DNA of 64,000 nt from Mycobacterium sp. ST-F2. GTDB taxonomy: Bacteria > Actinomycetota > Actinomycetes > Mycobacteriales > Mycobacteriaceae. Shown in pieces: positions 49,802-61,078 of the stretch. The notes under the pieces were generated by a model. That model did not search any database and was not told the DNA's origin. It saw only the letters and a list, made by a program, of their open reading frames with translations. Positions within the stretch are counted from its first letter, which is position 1; each line of letters begins with the position of its first letter. Location: contig NZ_JMHT01000021.1 in NCBI RefSeq assembly GCF_001905655.1, positions 1-64,000 on the forward strand, written 5' to 3'. Both the position numbers and the translations under genes were made by a program.

Positions 49802-50494
49802 CTACCACGTGACCGAAGTTTCGACGTGGCCGAGTTCGGCGGTCTGTCTGCCGGTGGCGTCCCTGCAGGAGAGCACGGCGTTGTAAGTAGTGAATGTTAT
49901 TGCGCCGTTGAAGGTTTCGGTGTGGCTGCCGTTTGCCGGCACGTTGAACTGTCGGGTTGTCTTCTTCGGGACGGCGGGGTTGATCGAGTTTGTCGTGGCG
50001 GTGTAGTTGCACGTTGCCTCGAGCTTGGACGTGTTGGTGACGTTGAACGTGAGTGTGGTCAGGCCGGGATCACCGAAGGACGCCTGAATCGCATTGGTCA
50101 CGATGGGGATTGGTGCGCACTGCTGGCCGGCCGGGACTGTAGGCGTGGGCGAACCCTCCGGGCATTGGATGGGCGGCTTCTCGACAGGCTTGTTGGCGGG
50201 CACGCCGTTGGTGGTGTCGGCGGCCTTCGGATCCGGTCCGGGGTTCTCCAGCGGTTTGCCGAACACGATGGTCACGACGTCGACGCTTCGGTCTTCGTGA
50301 CGAATGAAGCCCACGCCGAATTCGGTCCAGTCGCATCGGCTGATGAAGGCTCCCGCGCCACGCTTGTAGGCGCTGTTGATCGCGGCGGCTTCGGGATCAC
50401 CCGAGCCCAGGTACGGGATCCGGTGCCCGCTATAGGTCATATCCGTGTAGGCAGCGCTGATGTCCTCGGTTCGCGGATACTGCACGCCACCCAA
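49802..50494 (-). pseudogene. probably 5'-truncated secreted protein gene
   Basis: A 230-codon frame without a signal peptide or a convincing start (TTG 50494 or GTG 50485, no clear ribosome binding site). The first 80 codons (YLGSGDPEAAAIN, CDWTEFGVGFIRHEDRSVDVVTIVFGKP) look like the C-terminal half of a secreted domain, possibly CAP-like. A Pro-rich linker and a beta-rich C-terminal domain with paired cysteines follow. Exported-type content without an export signal suggests loss of the 5' end. If a start is used, it would be an intact cytosolic protein. Confidence 0.5.
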
Positions 50495-50499
50495 TGGTC

Positions 50500-50801
50500 A
50501 GATTTGCAACGCTGCGCCGTCGGTTCATTTCGATGCCGCGAAGGGCCAGCGAGTATTGATCAAATACACCCCCGATGCCCACTCTTGCTCGGACGCCATC
50601 TTCGCCTTCCATCTAGACGGCCAAGGGGCCGGCGCTCCGACGGTGGGCCACCCCGGTCAGACCATCAGTGGAGTCCCGATGACGATCGGCGCGACGGGCG
50701 GTCACGATGCGAGTCTCACCGCGGTCGGGAAACCGGGCGGGTGCAACACCGGCACGCTCGAGTCATGGGGTGGCACCCTGGTTGTCGATGGCGTTGCGTA
50801 G
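50500..50801 (+). pseudogene. probably 5'-truncated secreted protein gene
   Basis: An open frame on the plus strand with cysteine-containing, beta-type text (YTPDAHSCSDAIFAFHLDGQ, MTIGATGGHDASL, GKPGGCNTGTLESWGG) that ends properly but has no start or signal peptide in frame. Upstream the frame runs into the antisense of the neighbouring truncated gene. It looks like the C-terminal 100 residues of an exported mycobacterial protein. Confidence 0.45.
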
Positions 50802-50850
50802 CCGGCCATTCCGTGCGCTGCGGCTGCGTGGTGGCCGCGGTGGCGCGCTC

Positions 50851-51411
50851 TCAGTCCGGCTGCTGTGCCAGGTGGGCCAGCGACCGTGCGAGTTTCGCCC
50901 GGGCCCGTGAGCAGCGGCTCTTCACAGTGCCCTCCGCGATACCCAGCATCGCCGCGGTCTCGGCGACCGAGTAGCCCTGCATGTCGACGGCGACCACTGC
51001 GGCCCGCTGCTCGACCGGTAGTCGCAGCAGCGCCCGTTCAATCGCCACGACCATCTCCACGTGATGGGCCGGGCCGGGCACCGAGCAGGCATCGTCGCGG
51101 AGTTCGTCGGTGCTGTAAATGCTGTTGTGCCGCAACCGATCCACGCAGGAATTCACGACGATGCGGCTGAGCCAACTGCGGACCGAACTGTCGTGCCGAA
51201 ACCGGGGCGCATGGCAGTGTGCCTTGAGCAGCGCGTCTTGCAGGGCGTCGTCGGCATCCCGCGGGTCGTTGCTTCGCACGCGCGCGAGCCGGTAGAGCAG
51301 GCGCCGGTGTCGGCGTACCAGTTCCTCGAATGCGTAACGGTCCCCGGCGATGTGCGCTGCCAGTAATTCAGCGTCGGACGTGTCCGACAGTTTCCCCCCG
51401 AAACTCCCCAC
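50851..51411 (-). CDS. sigM: ECF sigma factor SigM
   Basis: A 186-residue extracytoplasmic-function sigma factor. Region 2: AFEELVRRHRRLLYRLARV, DADDALQDALLKAH and a SWLSRIVVNSCVDRLR segment. Region 4: LPVEQRAAVVAVDMQGYSVAETAAMLGIAEGTVKSRCSRARAKL, nearly the same as Mtb SigM. In Mtb, SigM controls secreted and ESX genes. ATG 51411 lies about 100 bp before the murJ stop. Confidence 0.94.
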   Translation of the reverse strand: MGSFGGKLSDTSDAELLAAHIAGDRYAFEELVRRHRRLLYRLARVRSNDPRDADDALQDALLKAHCHAPRFRHDSSVRSWLSRIVVNSCVDRLRHNSIYSTDELRDDACSVPGPAHHVEMVVAIERALLRLPVEQRAAVVAVDMQGYSVAETAAMLGIAEGTVKSRCSRARAKLARSLAHLAQQPD

Positions 51412-51507
51412 GTCCGAACCATAAATCCGGTTCTGGAAGGGGCCTGACGCGAATTGGCGGACACGGCTGTGACCTGCACAAACCCGGTTTCCGGGCCTGT
51501 GGATAAC

Positions 51508-54500
51508 CTACGCGGCGGCCTTCACCACGACGTTCGAGATGTCAGTTTTGCTCTTGCCGTCGACCGAGCCCAGCGTCGAGATCCAGATGAGCAGGTGCGA
51601 CGTCGGTTGCGCGTTGCTGATCGTGATGGTGTTGGTGCCCGGCTTCATGGTCGCCGGCTGTGTCAGCACCGTGGTGGCGTCCAGTGAGGCCGGTGTCGCC
51701 GTCTGGGCGGACCGGATCTGGATCGCCGTACCCGTGCTGGTCAGGTTCAGGCTGACCGACGCGACGGTAGTCGCCTGGGGCAGGTTCAGCATGAGGCCGA
51801 CGCCGTTCTTGAAGCTGGGGAACGGGGCCGGATCGGTGTAGACGTCGGTGGACCAGGCGTCGCCGGCGGCGCCGGTGATGGCCTTGCCCGCGGTCTCCGG
51901 CGAGTCGGCGCCGCCGCCGGGCGAGAACACCGTAACACCAACGGGTTTCACCACATTGCCGGGCGTCGGGGCGCCGCTGGAGGTCGGATGCTGACTGTTG
52001 AGGCCGAGTTGCTGCTTGTCCAGGCCGCCGCCGACGTCGCCGAAGATGCCCTTGAGCACCGACGCCAGCACCAGCAGGGCCACCACCAGAATCGCGCCGC
52101 CGACGCCCACCCCGATCATCAGGGCCCGGCGCCGCTTGGCGGCGGCTTCGATGGCTTCGGCATCGGCTTCGTCGAGGACCGCCGAGCCGTCGATGGGCTC
52201 CAGCAGTTCGGTGGTCTCGGCGACGGTGGTCGCTTGCTGAAGCAGGTTCAACAGCGTTGGGGCCGAACGGATTCCGCCACCGTCCTGGACGGCGCGCGCC
52301 GCCGCGGCGGAGATCTGGAACGGGATGGTGCCGTCGATCGAGCGCGGTTCGACGGGCTGGCCGGCGCTGTTCTGCGTCGCGGGCAGCATGCCGCTGAGGG
52401 CACCGGCCTCGGGCAGCGGCCACCGGTTGATCAGCAGCGCGTACAAGGTGGCGCCGATGCCGCGGATGTCGTCCTCGGGCGTGGCCGACGGCAGCGTGCC
52501 GGGGAAGGCGAGTACTACGTCGCCCTCGATGCTGACCCGGATCCGGCCCGGATGGTCGACAGACAGTGCGACGCCGGCCCGGTGCGCGGACTCGGCCGTC
52601 GACGCCAGGGACTGGATGGCGCGGGCCCCGCCCATCGGGGACGGATTGGTGGCCGCGACTTCGGCGAGCGAGCCGCCGCGGATCCATTCGCTGACCACCA
52701 GGCCACCATGGCCCAGCCGGGTGACGTCCAGGATCCGGGCCAGCCCGGGTCCTTCGATATGGCTCAGTTTGCTTGTCCGGGTGAGGATTTCCTGGACCAT
52801 CGACTCGGGCAGCTCGGCATCGGCGTCGACGAACGTCAGCGCCACCTGGCGATCGAGCGCGATGTCGAGTGCGTGCCAGAACTGCAGATCGGGTGGTCCG
52901 CCGTGGAAGACGAGCAGCCGGTACCGGCCGTCGGCGACGACCGCGCCGGCCCGCAAAGCGACATCGTCGCCGCCTGAGGTATCCGGCGTGGGGGCGGATC
53001 CCTGGTCCGCGGGTGCGTCGGTCACCGCAAATCCTTTCCGAAGCCCGCCCGTGGTACCACCTTTCGGGTTTGCCCCTGGGGTGGCGGCCGCATCCTGCCG
53101 CCGTGGTACCGGAGGTGAATTGCCGTGTCCAGGGTACGGGAACCCGGCTCTCGCGGAGTCCGGTACAGCAGAGCTGACCTGGACTGCCGGGGTCGGCGCG
53201 GGGGTACCGCGGCCCAGTCGGCGCTGTACGAATGCGATGCCTGCCTGGGCCTCCGGCACCTTGGCGGCGACCAGCACCGCCACGATCACCGGCAGCATGA
53301 TCAGGCCGAGCAAAACCAGCCGCAGCAACGATCCGCCCGCGCCGCCGTGCTCGGTCAGCCGGGCGAAGCCCAGCAGCTTGTCGGCCAGGTAGGCGAGCAG
53401 GCCGGCGCCGAGCGAGGCGCAGATGGTCACCAGGATGGTCCGGATCACCGGCAGCTCGATCATCCGGCCGCCCGGCGGCCGCAGCGCCGACCGCAGCAGC
53501 ACGTAGCCGACGGTCGCGCCGGCCAGGAAGCCCAGCCCGTTGGCCAGGCCCAGGTAGCCGGCCACGAGTTCGCGATCGTCGGTCAGGTGGGGGACGATCA
53601 GCGAGCCGACGATCTTCACCACGGTGATCACGACGATCAGGACGATCGGGATCCACGGCTGTTCGCGCGCGTAGAACACCCGAAGTTCCAGCAGCACCAT
53701 GGAATACGGGATCAGGGTGAACGCCGACAGGGTGATGGCCATGCCGAGGTAGCCGGCGTCGGTGGCCCCGAAGTTGCCGTACGCGAACAGGGCGCTGCCG
53801 ATCGCGGGGCCGCCGACGGTCATGAAGGCGACGATCGGGATGAGCGTCACCATGGTCAGCCGGGTGGCCAGCGAGAAGTCGGCGAGCACCGCGGGGGTGT
53901 CGTTCGCGGCGGCGTTGCGGGACAGCCGCGGCATCACGACGGTCAGCACCGTCACGCCGATGATGCCGAACGGCAACTGCAGCAGCAGCCAGGCGTAGTT
54001 GTAGATCGCGGGGCCGGATGCGGCTGCGTGGCTGGCGATCTCGTTGCCGACGATCAGTCCGATCTGGCTGATCAGGACGTACAGCATCATGGCCACGGCC
54101 ATGGTCCCGAACTTCTTGAGCCGCTCGTCGATGCCCCACAGTGGCCGGAGGTCGACGTGGTGCCGGTGCAGGGCGTACAGCAGCACCCCGGCCTGGGCCA
54201 CGACGCCGAGGGTCGTGCCGATGCCGAGCACCAGCAGTTTGGCGTTGCCCATCTCGACGGGATCGATCGAGAGTTCGCCCGGGACAAGCACATACACACC
54301 GAGCGTGATGATCGCGACCACGTTGTTGATCACCGGCGCCCAGGCCGGCGGCCCGAAGACGTTGCGGTTGTTCAGGATTGCCATGTAGACCGAGGTCAAC
54401 CCGTAGAAGATGATCTGTGGCAGAAGCAGATACGCGAAGGCCCTGGTGAGCGGCTGGTTCACCTGCGGGTCGCTGCCGAGCATCAGGCGCACCAGCAGCG

Positions 54501-54885
54501 GTGCCGCCGCGACCGACAACACCGTCGTCACCAGCAGCAGTGCGGTGGCCAAGGTGACCAGGCGCCGCACGAACGCGGTGCCACCGTCGGCGTCGTCGCG
54601 CTCGGCGCGCGCCAGCACCGGCACGAAGATCGCGGTGAACGTCGCCTCCAGCACCAGCGCGGCCACCATGTTCGGCAGCTGGTTGGCGACCGTGAACGAA
54701 CTCGACAGCGCCGCACCGAGAATCGCGGCGAGCAGCACGATGCGTAGGAAGCCGGTGATGCGGCTGACGAGGGTGGCGACGGCCATGCCCCAGGACCGGG
54801 AGACGACGGCGGCGTCGGACAGTTCGGCGCGCCGGGGAGACGTGGCGGCGGGGGCCTCGCCACGGGGGGTTCGCGGCGCGCTCAT
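51508..54885 (-). CDS. murJ: lipid II flippase MurJ (MviN) with pseudokinase domain
   Basis: A 1125-residue protein like Mtb Rv3910. Residues 35-570 form a MOP-superfamily flippase with about 14 helices (MAVATLVSRITGFLRIVLLA at the start) that exports lipid II. A linker leads to a cytosolic kinase-like domain (about 665-930) lacking the ATP-binding Lys and the HRD/DFG residues; once phosphorylated by PknB it binds FhaA. One more helix lies near 965-987, and the C-terminal 150 residues are an extracellular beta domain. Start ATG 54885 overlaps the stop of the upstream gene. Confidence 0.95.
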   Translation of the reverse strand: MSAPRTPRGEAPAATSPRRAELSDAAVVSRSWGMAVATLVSRITGFLRIVLLAAILGAALSSSFTVANQLPNMVAALVLEATFTAIFVPVLARAERDDADGGTAFVRRLVTLATALLLVTTVLSVAAAPLLVRLMLGSDPQVNQPLTRAFAYLLLPQIIFYGLTSVYMAILNNRNVFGPPAWAPVINNVVAIITLGVYVLVPGELSIDPVEMGNAKLLVLGIGTTLGVVAQAGVLLYALHRHHVDLRPLWGIDERLKKFGTMAVAMMLYVLISQIGLIVGNEIASHAAASGPAIYNYAWLLLQLPFGIIGVTVLTVVMPRLSRNAAANDTPAVLADFSLATRLTMVTLIPIVAFMTVGGPAIGSALFAYGNFGATDAGYLGMAITLSAFTLIPYSMVLLELRVFYAREQPWIPIVLIVVITVVKIVGSLIVPHLTDDRELVAGYLGLANGLGFLAGATVGYVLLRSALRPPGGRMIELPVIRTILVTICASLGAGLLAYLADKLLGFARLTEHGGAGGSLLRLVLLGLIMLPVIVAVLVAAKVPEAQAGIAFVQRRLGRGTPAPTPAVQVSSAVPDSARAGFPYPGHGNSPPVPRRQDAAATPGANPKGGTTGGLRKGFAVTDAPADQGSAPTPDTSGGDDVALRAGAVVADGRYRLLVFHGGPPDLQFWHALDIALDRQVALTFVDADAELPESMVQEILTRTSKLSHIEGPGLARILDVTRLGHGGLVVSEWIRGGSLAEVAATNPSPMGGARAIQSLASTAESAHRAGVALSVDHPGRIRVSIEGDVVLAFPGTLPSATPEDDIRGIGATLYALLINRWPLPEAGALSGMLPATQNSAGQPVEPRSIDGTIPFQISAAAARAVQDGGGIRSAPTLLNLLQQATTVAETTELLEPIDGSAVLDEADAEAIEAAAKRRRALMIGVGVGGAILVVALLVLASVLKGIFGDVGGGLDKQQLGLNSQHPTSSGAPTPGNVVKPVGVTVFSPGGGADSPETAGKAITGAAGDAWSTDVYTDPAPFPSFKNGVGLMLNLPQATTVASVSLNLTSTGTAIQIRSAQTATPASLDATTVLTQPATMKPGTNTITISNAQPTSHLLIWISTLGSVDGKSKTDISNVVVKAAA

Positions 54886-57272
54886 GTGTCCTCCGGCGCG
54901 TGGGCGATGGCGGTATCCAGGGGATCGGGCCGCAGCGGCCGCGAGTGGTGCGGGCGGTCGAGGTCGGCGCGGTCGGGTTGCCCGCGGAACCGGTGCCACA
55001 GCCGTCGGCCGGCCAGCAGGAACAACACCGCGCCGGCGGACAGGGTGATGAAGAACAACACCTTGCCGTAGGCGTTGGAATGCACCGAGAGCCGGACGGG
55101 CTCGCCGAGGGTGAGTCCGTTGGCGGTGCGCAGGGCGACGTCGACCGCGACGCGCTGGGTGAAGTGGACTTCGATGGGTACCCGCAGCGGCAGGTAGCCC
55201 GGCGGCAGTTCGATCTCGCCCATGTCGGTGACGGTCATGCCGGGCGGCGCGTCGATGACCAGCCGCACCCGGATGGGCACCGGCAGGTCGTTGCGCAGGG
55301 CCAGGGGGAGGGGACTGCGTTCGGTGGCCAGCGTGTACGAGCCGCCGGGGTTCACCACGGTGACGGCGTGGAACAGGTCGTCCATGGTGTGCTGCGTGGT
55401 GGTGACGCGCTGCTGGGCCAGGGCCTCGCGGACGGTCGGGGGCACCGACTGCGTCAGCGCGCGCAGCATGTCCTCCCGCAGCGGCGCCGTGTACTGGTCA
55501 CCCGTCAGCCCCGTCTGGGTGTTGACGGTCAGCGCGGCCGTCAGACCCCAGATCCGCTCCATGGTGGTCGAGATCTGGCTGGTGACGCCGTCGCCGTAGC
55601 GGGCCTTGGGGTTTCCCGCCGCATTGTCGGGCGGCGTGGCCGTCGGCGTTGGTGGCAGCGCCTGCGCCTCGGCGATCACCGCGGGCATCGGGCGGGCCAC
55701 CGCCAGCCCCGAGTGGATGGCCGTGGCCACCGACGTCAGGATCGCCTGCGCGTCGTCGGGCGTCACATCCCACGCCAGCGGTGGCATCAGGATCTGATTG
55801 CGGGGCTGCGCGTCGGGCTGCAGGCCCCGCCACAGCACGGAGGCGATGGCATCCTGGCGGCGTGCGACCGGGGAGTCGTGGATGAGCGGCACGTGCAGCG
55901 AGCTATCGAGGTACCCCGGTGAGATCGGGGTCCGTCCGGCGCCGGCCAGGGCCGCGGCGACACACGGATCGAACGGCGCGACGGTGACCTTGTCGCCGTA
56001 TCGGCGGGGCGCGGTATCGGCTGGTTCGCCGGACTCGTCGGCGGTGACGGGGGCCGCGGCGATCGCCATGGTCGGCTCGGGCTGGGCGGCCAGCAGCCGG
56101 ACTGCCGGGCCCGTGAGCGGGCCGTCCCCGACGACCGTGGCACCCCGCAGTGACGTGATGCCGAGCAACTGATTGACGATGGGCCCGGCGTCGGTGATGG
56201 CGGTGGTGCTCAGCACCGCATCGCCGACGCGCTGCAGCGCGCGCAGGTCGGCCTGGGCATACACCGTCGGGGTGACGCACACCCGCTGCGCGAGTTGCCG
56301 CAGCCGCTGCAGCCACTCGGTCGCGGCCTGCTGGCCGGTACCGGGGTGGGTGGGGGAGTTCAGGCCGGCCGCCGGGTCGTCGGAGACGACGTAGCCGCCG
56401 CTCATGGCGTTGACGGTGATCAGCAGGTCGGGATCGATGGCCAGGCACATCGCGCCGCGCATCAGGCCGCCGGGATCCACCTGGTCGTTGGTGGCGAAGT
56501 CGGCCGCGGCCAGCAGGGTGTCCAGGCGGCCGCCGTTGGCCAGCGAGGTAGCGAGGTCGTCGTCGGAAAGGCGGGCCGGTTCGGTGCGGCCGGGGACGCC
56601 GGGGGCCAGGTGCGGACGGTCGGCCAGCGGCCACAGCAGCGTCAGCGCGACAGGATGTGCGGTGTCGGGCGGGACGACGGCGTCGATGGGCTGCTGCGAG
56701 CTCGTACCGCCCGCGGCAGGCGGGGTGGCGGGCACGCCCAGAACCGGCAGCAGGAAGCGCGCGTCGTCGAGGCGGGCCGCCGACCCGTAGTCGGGTGTCC
56801 CGTTGACGTTGACCAGAAGCGGATAGACGCCGGGCTGGTCGATACCCAGCGCGGGGTGTTCGGCCGAGCGCACCGGGTACGCGAGCCGGAACGGCACGCT
56901 CTGCCCGCGGGCCAGGTCCTGCGAGACGGTGGTGAAGTCGCCGACCGCCGAATAGTCCGTCGGCTCCCCGGCGAGCGTCGTGCGCAGCCCCGGCGACGAC
57001 GTCACCGCCGGCGCGTGCTCGAGGCGCACCATGACGTCGTGCACCGGACGGTCCCCGACATTGGTGACGGTGCCGCTGACGGTCACCACGGGCTCGCTGG
57101 TGGTGGTGACGACATCGGGGGTGACGTGGTCGATGCGCAACTGCAGGAACGTCGTCCCGCCCGGTTCCCCGGCCGACGACTGCGGCGTGATGGGGGCGGT
57201 GAGCAACAACAGCAGGGCGGTGACTGCCAGGACGCGCAGGAGAGCTGTCGAGGCCGCCAACCTGACCATCAC
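54882..57272 (-). CDS. DUF6049-type membrane glycoprotein-like protein (Rv3909)
   Basis: A 796-residue protein with an N-terminal signal segment (about 5-30), a large extracellular part with early beta-sandwich text ([20 protein letters not shown]), and one C-terminal membrane helix ([18 protein letters not shown]) followed by a basic tail. It corresponds to essential Mtb Rv3909 of unknown function. GTG 57272 gives a 4-nt overlap with the mutT4 stop; ATG 57269 is equally possible. It is translationally coupled with murJ, suggesting a role in envelope synthesis. Confidence 0.88.
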   Translation of the reverse strand: MMVRLAASTALLRVLAVTALLLLLTAPITPQSSAGEPGGTTFLQLRIDHVTPDVVTTTSEPVVTVSGTVTNVGDRPVHDVMVRLEHAPAVTSSPGLRTTLAGEPTDYSAVGDFTTVSQDLARGQSVPFRLAYPVRSAEHPALGIDQPGVYPLLVNVNGTPDYGSAARLDDARFLLPVLGVPATPPAAGGTSSQQPIDAVVPPDTAHPVALTLLWPLADRPHLAPGVPGRTEPARLSDDDLATSLANGGRLDTLLAAADFATNDQVDPGGLMRGAMCLAIDPDLLITVNAMSGGYVVSDDPAAGLNSPTHPGTGQQAATEWLQRLRQLAQRVCVTPTVYAQADLRALQRVGDAVLSTTAITDAGPIVNQLLGITSLRGATVVGDGPLTGPAVRLLAAQPEPTMAIAAAPVTADESGEPADTAPRRYGDKVTVAPFDPCVAAALAGAGRTPISPGYLDSSLHVPLIHDSPVARRQDAIASVLWRGLQPDAQPRNQILMPPLAWDVTPDDAQAILTSVATAIHSGLAVARPMPAVIAEAQALPPTPTATPPDNAAGNPKARYGDGVTSQISTTMERIWGLTAALTVNTQTGLTGDQYTAPLREDMLRALTQSVPPTVREALAQQRVTTTQHTMDDLFHAVTVVNPGGSYTLATERSPLPLALRNDLPVPIRVRLVIDAPPGMTVTDMGEIELPPGYLPLRVPIEVHFTQRVAVDVALRTANGLTLGEPVRLSVHSNAYGKVLFFITLSAGAVLFLLAGRRLWHRFRGQPDRADLDRPHHSRPLRPDPLDTAIAHAPEDT

Positions 57273-58057
57273 GACCCGGGTCCGCAGCCGTTCGCGCGGC
57301 GGCCGGGTTGGGTATGGGCGGAGTCGTCGGTGCGGTGGTTCCGCGTGCGGGAATGGGTCTGTGGGCGGCGGCGCGGCGCGGTGCGCGGCAGCGGCGGCAG
57401 GGCGCCCGGACCATCGGTGTGCAGTTTGTCGATCAGTTCCCCGGCGACCTCGGCGAGTTTGCGCTCGTCGGCGTAGGCCAGGCGGGACGGCAGTTCCCGC
57501 AGCGGCACCCAGGCCACCTCGGTGACCTCGACGTCGTCGTCGGAGAGCTCGCCGCCCAGGAATCGCATCAGGTAATGGTGCACTGTCTTGTGGACGCGGC
57601 GGCCCTCGGTCACGAACCAGTAGTCGATACTGCCGAGCGCGGCGAGCACGCCGCCCTGCAGTCCGGTCTCCTCGGCGACCTCGCGGATGGCGGTCTGTTC
57701 GGCTGTCTCACCGAGTTCGATGTGCCCCTTGGGCAGCGACCACAACATCCGGCCGCGCCGGTCGATGCGGCCGATGAGGGCGGCCATCTGGGTGTCTTTG
57801 GGGCCGTCGAGGCCGTCGATCACCAGCCCGCCGGCAGACGTCTCGTGGACGGTGCGCAGCCGGTCGTTGTTGGACTTGCGGGCGGCAGGGGTGGACGCGG
57901 CCGCCGCGGCAGGGACCGGTTGTGCGGTGGTGTCACGGGTGGGCGCTGCCGAATCGGTGTCGGTGCGCTGGGCGTTGTCGCTGGGCGGACCTGCCGAGCG
58001 TCGACCGCGACGTCGCCCGCGGCGCCGTCGTGGTTTGGCACGCTCGCCTTCCGACAC
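57269..58057 (-). CDS. mutT4: Nudix hydrolase MutT4
   Basis: A 262-residue protein with a basic, disordered N-terminus ([11 protein letters not shown]) and a Nudix domain (about 70-205). The Nudix box [20 protein letters not shown] fits GX5EX7REUXEE exactly. Mtb MutT4 (Rv3908) is linked to mutator effects; the exact substrate is unsettled. A Pro/Arg-rich tail closes the protein. GTG start 58057. Divergent from pcnA. Confidence 0.9.
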   Translation of the reverse strand: MSEGERAKPRRRRGRRRGRRSAGPPSDNAQRTDTDSAAPTRDTTAQPVPAAAAASTPAARKSNNDRLRTVHETSAGGLVIDGLDGPKDTQMAALIGRIDRRGRMLWSLPKGHIELGETAEQTAIREVAEETGLQGGVLAALGSIDYWFVTEGRRVHKTVHHYLMRFLGGELSDDDVEVTEVAWVPLRELPSRLAYADERKLAEVAGELIDKLHTDGPGALPPLPRTAPRRRPQTHSRTRNHRTDDSAHTQPGRRANGCGPGS

Positions 58058-58181
58058 CCAAGCGATAGTAGCTGCTCAGGTTGGGCGGTCTGTCCCCCCT
58101 CGCCGGTCAGTGGCCCAGTTGTGACCGTGCCGCGATGGTGGGTGGTCCGGTCGCGGGGTGGGCGCATTAGGCTCATCGGAC

Positions 58182-59681
<1,500 letters not shown>

Positions 59682-59699
59682 CCATCCGTCCAATCAGGT

Positions 59700-60185
59700 A
59701 TGGACTACTGCCTGAGTGACGGGGACGGGTCGGCGTCGTGGTGGCCGGGGGAGCCGGCCGTGGACGCCGACGGTGACGGGACGCTCGACGGCGTGCGGCT
59801 CGATGTGGACGGCGACGGCTTGTTCGACGACGCGCTCGCCGACTTCGACGGTGACGGCCGGGCGGACCACGCCGTCGTGGATCTGGACGGGGCTCAGCGC
59901 ACCCTCACCGACGACGGATCCGGCACGTGGGCCGTCGGCTCGGGGCTGCGGTGGTTCGGGTTGGACGGCACCGAACAGAGTGGGGGAGCGGTCGTCGACT
60001 TCGACGGTGACGGCGCGGCCGACGACCGGCTGATCGACGCCGACGGCAACGGGCTCGCGGACCGGGTCCTGGCCGGGTCCGTGGCGTACGCCGACACCGA
60101 TGGCGACGGCCGGTGGGACCTGCAGCTGACCGACACCGATGGTGACGGCGCGGCGGATTCGGCGGGTGGGGTGGCGCGCGGGTAG
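59700..60185 (+). CDS. acidic DxDxDG-repeat protein (Rv3906c homologue)
   Basis: A 161-residue, strongly acidic protein with at least eight D-x-D-G-D-G-x-x-D units (such as VDADGDGTLDG and TDTDGDGAADS), like calcium-binding loops of thrombospondin type 3 or dockerin repeats. Calcium binding is inferred. No signal peptide is visible, so its location is unclear. It starts 18 bp after pcnA, as Rv3906c does beside pcnA in Mtb. Confidence 0.8.
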   Translation: MDYCLSDGDGSASWWPGEPAVDADGDGTLDGVRLDVDGDGLFDDALADFDGDGRADHAVVDLDGAQRTLTDDGSGTWAVGSGLRWFGLDGTEQSGGAVVDFDGDGAADDRLIDADGNGLADRVLAGSVAYADTDGDGRWDLQLTDTDGDGAADSAGGVARG

Positions 60186-60210
60186 GCGGCCCACCGCAGC
60201 CGGCGGCGTG

Positions 60211-60271
60211 GCCGAGAAGGACCGTATGGCTGCGAATCGGCTCGCATCACGACCATTTGGTCCTTCTCGGC
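60211..60271. terminator. bidirectional hairpin between convergent genes
   Basis: A perfect 13-bp inverted repeat (GCCGAGAAGGACC at 60211-60223, GGTCCTTCTCGGC at 60259-60271) encloses a 35-nt loop that itself holds a TGCGA/TCGCA stem. It lies between the Rv3906c-like gene and the convergent gene at 60287. Confidence 0.65.
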
Positions 60272-60286
60272 GAGTCAACGCACGGC

Positions 60287-61069
60287 TCAGTCGCGGCCCG
60301 CTCCCGGCGGCCCGGCGAAGGCCTGGGCGATGGTCAGCCACTTCTGGGCGTCGTCGCCGACGGCCGTCACGTCGAGTTCGCGCAGCGGCCGGCGCTGGGT
60401 GACGAGTAGACAGAAATCCTCTGCCGAGCCGGTGACCCGCTGCGCGGCGTCATCCGGCCCCCAGGTCCACAGGCCGCCGTCGGGCGCGGAAAGTTCCACG
60501 TGAAACACCTCGGTTGGCGGGGCCAGCTCGTGCAGCGTGAACGCGAAATCCCTTGTTCGCACCCCGATGTGCGCGATCGACTTCAGGCGGGCCGTCGGCT
60601 CACGCCGCACCCCGAGCGTGTCGGCGACGTCGGCGCCATGCGCCCAGGTCTCCATCAGCCGGGCGCTGGCCATGGACGCGGCGCTCATCGGTGGGCCGAA
60701 CCACGGCAGCTTGCGGCCGTCGGCGACACCTTCCAGCGCGTCGTGCAGGGTGGCGCGGGTGGCGCGCCACTGCGCCAGCATCTCGGCCGGTGGCGTCGTC
60801 GCGAGTTCCTCGGCGCCCTCGTCGACGAAACCGAGCGGGTTCTTCCACGCTTCGGTGAGCGTCGCGGCGAAGGCGTCCTCGTCGGTCACCGCCAGGACGG
60901 ACACCTTGTCGGTCCACCACAGATGCGCGATCTGATGGGCGATGGTCCAGCCTTCGGCCGGGGTGGGCGCGGCCCACTCGGAGGCCGGCAGTTCGGCGAC
61001 CAGCCGGTCCAGGTCGTCACTTTCGGCACGCAGATCGGCGATCACACCGGCAGCAGCATTGGGGGCCAT
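60287..61069 (-). CDS. DinB-like maleylpyruvate isomerase-family protein (Rv0036c)
   Basis: A 260-residue protein of the TIGR03084 type: a DinB-fold helical bundle with metal-binding histidines ([29 protein letters not shown]) and a C-terminal SCP2-like part. Such proteins are predicted mycothiol-dependent transferases or isomerases. It corresponds to Mtb Rv0036c and is followed by the Rv0037c and Rv0038 homologues, as in Mtb. A parS-like site is embedded in its coding sequence (FHVELSA). Confidence 0.85.
   Translation of the reverse strand: MAPNAAAGVIADLRAESDDLDRLVAELPASEWAAPTPAEGWTIAHQIAHLWWTDKVSVLAVTDEDAFAATLTEAWKNPLGFVDEGAEELATTPPAEMLAQWRATRATLHDALEGVADGRKLPWFGPPMSAASMASARLMETWAHGADVADTLGVRREPTARLKSIAHIGVRTRDFAFTLHELAPPTEVFHVELSAPDGGLWTWGPDDAAQRVTGSAEDFCLLVTQRRPLRELDVTAVGDDAQKWLTIAQAFAGPPGAGRD
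60494..60509. promoter_or_regulatory. parS-like site inside a coding sequence
   Basis: AGTTCCACGTGAAACA matches the parS consensus at 14 of 16 positions. It lies about 23 kb from parA. A chance match is possible, but it shares the TTCCACGTGAAACA form of the sites at 40323 and 41329. Confidence 0.55.
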
Positions 61070-61078
61070 GGCAGCACC

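Noticed and set aside
49826..50974. A 382-codon plus-strand frame across the sigM insertion
   Set aside because: It is antisense to the truncated secreted gene and changes composition along its length; only the short separate plus frame at about 50500-50801 looks protein-like.
53125..54747. A 540-codon plus-strand frame inside murJ
   Set aside because: Gln/His/Asp-rich shadow of membrane helices.
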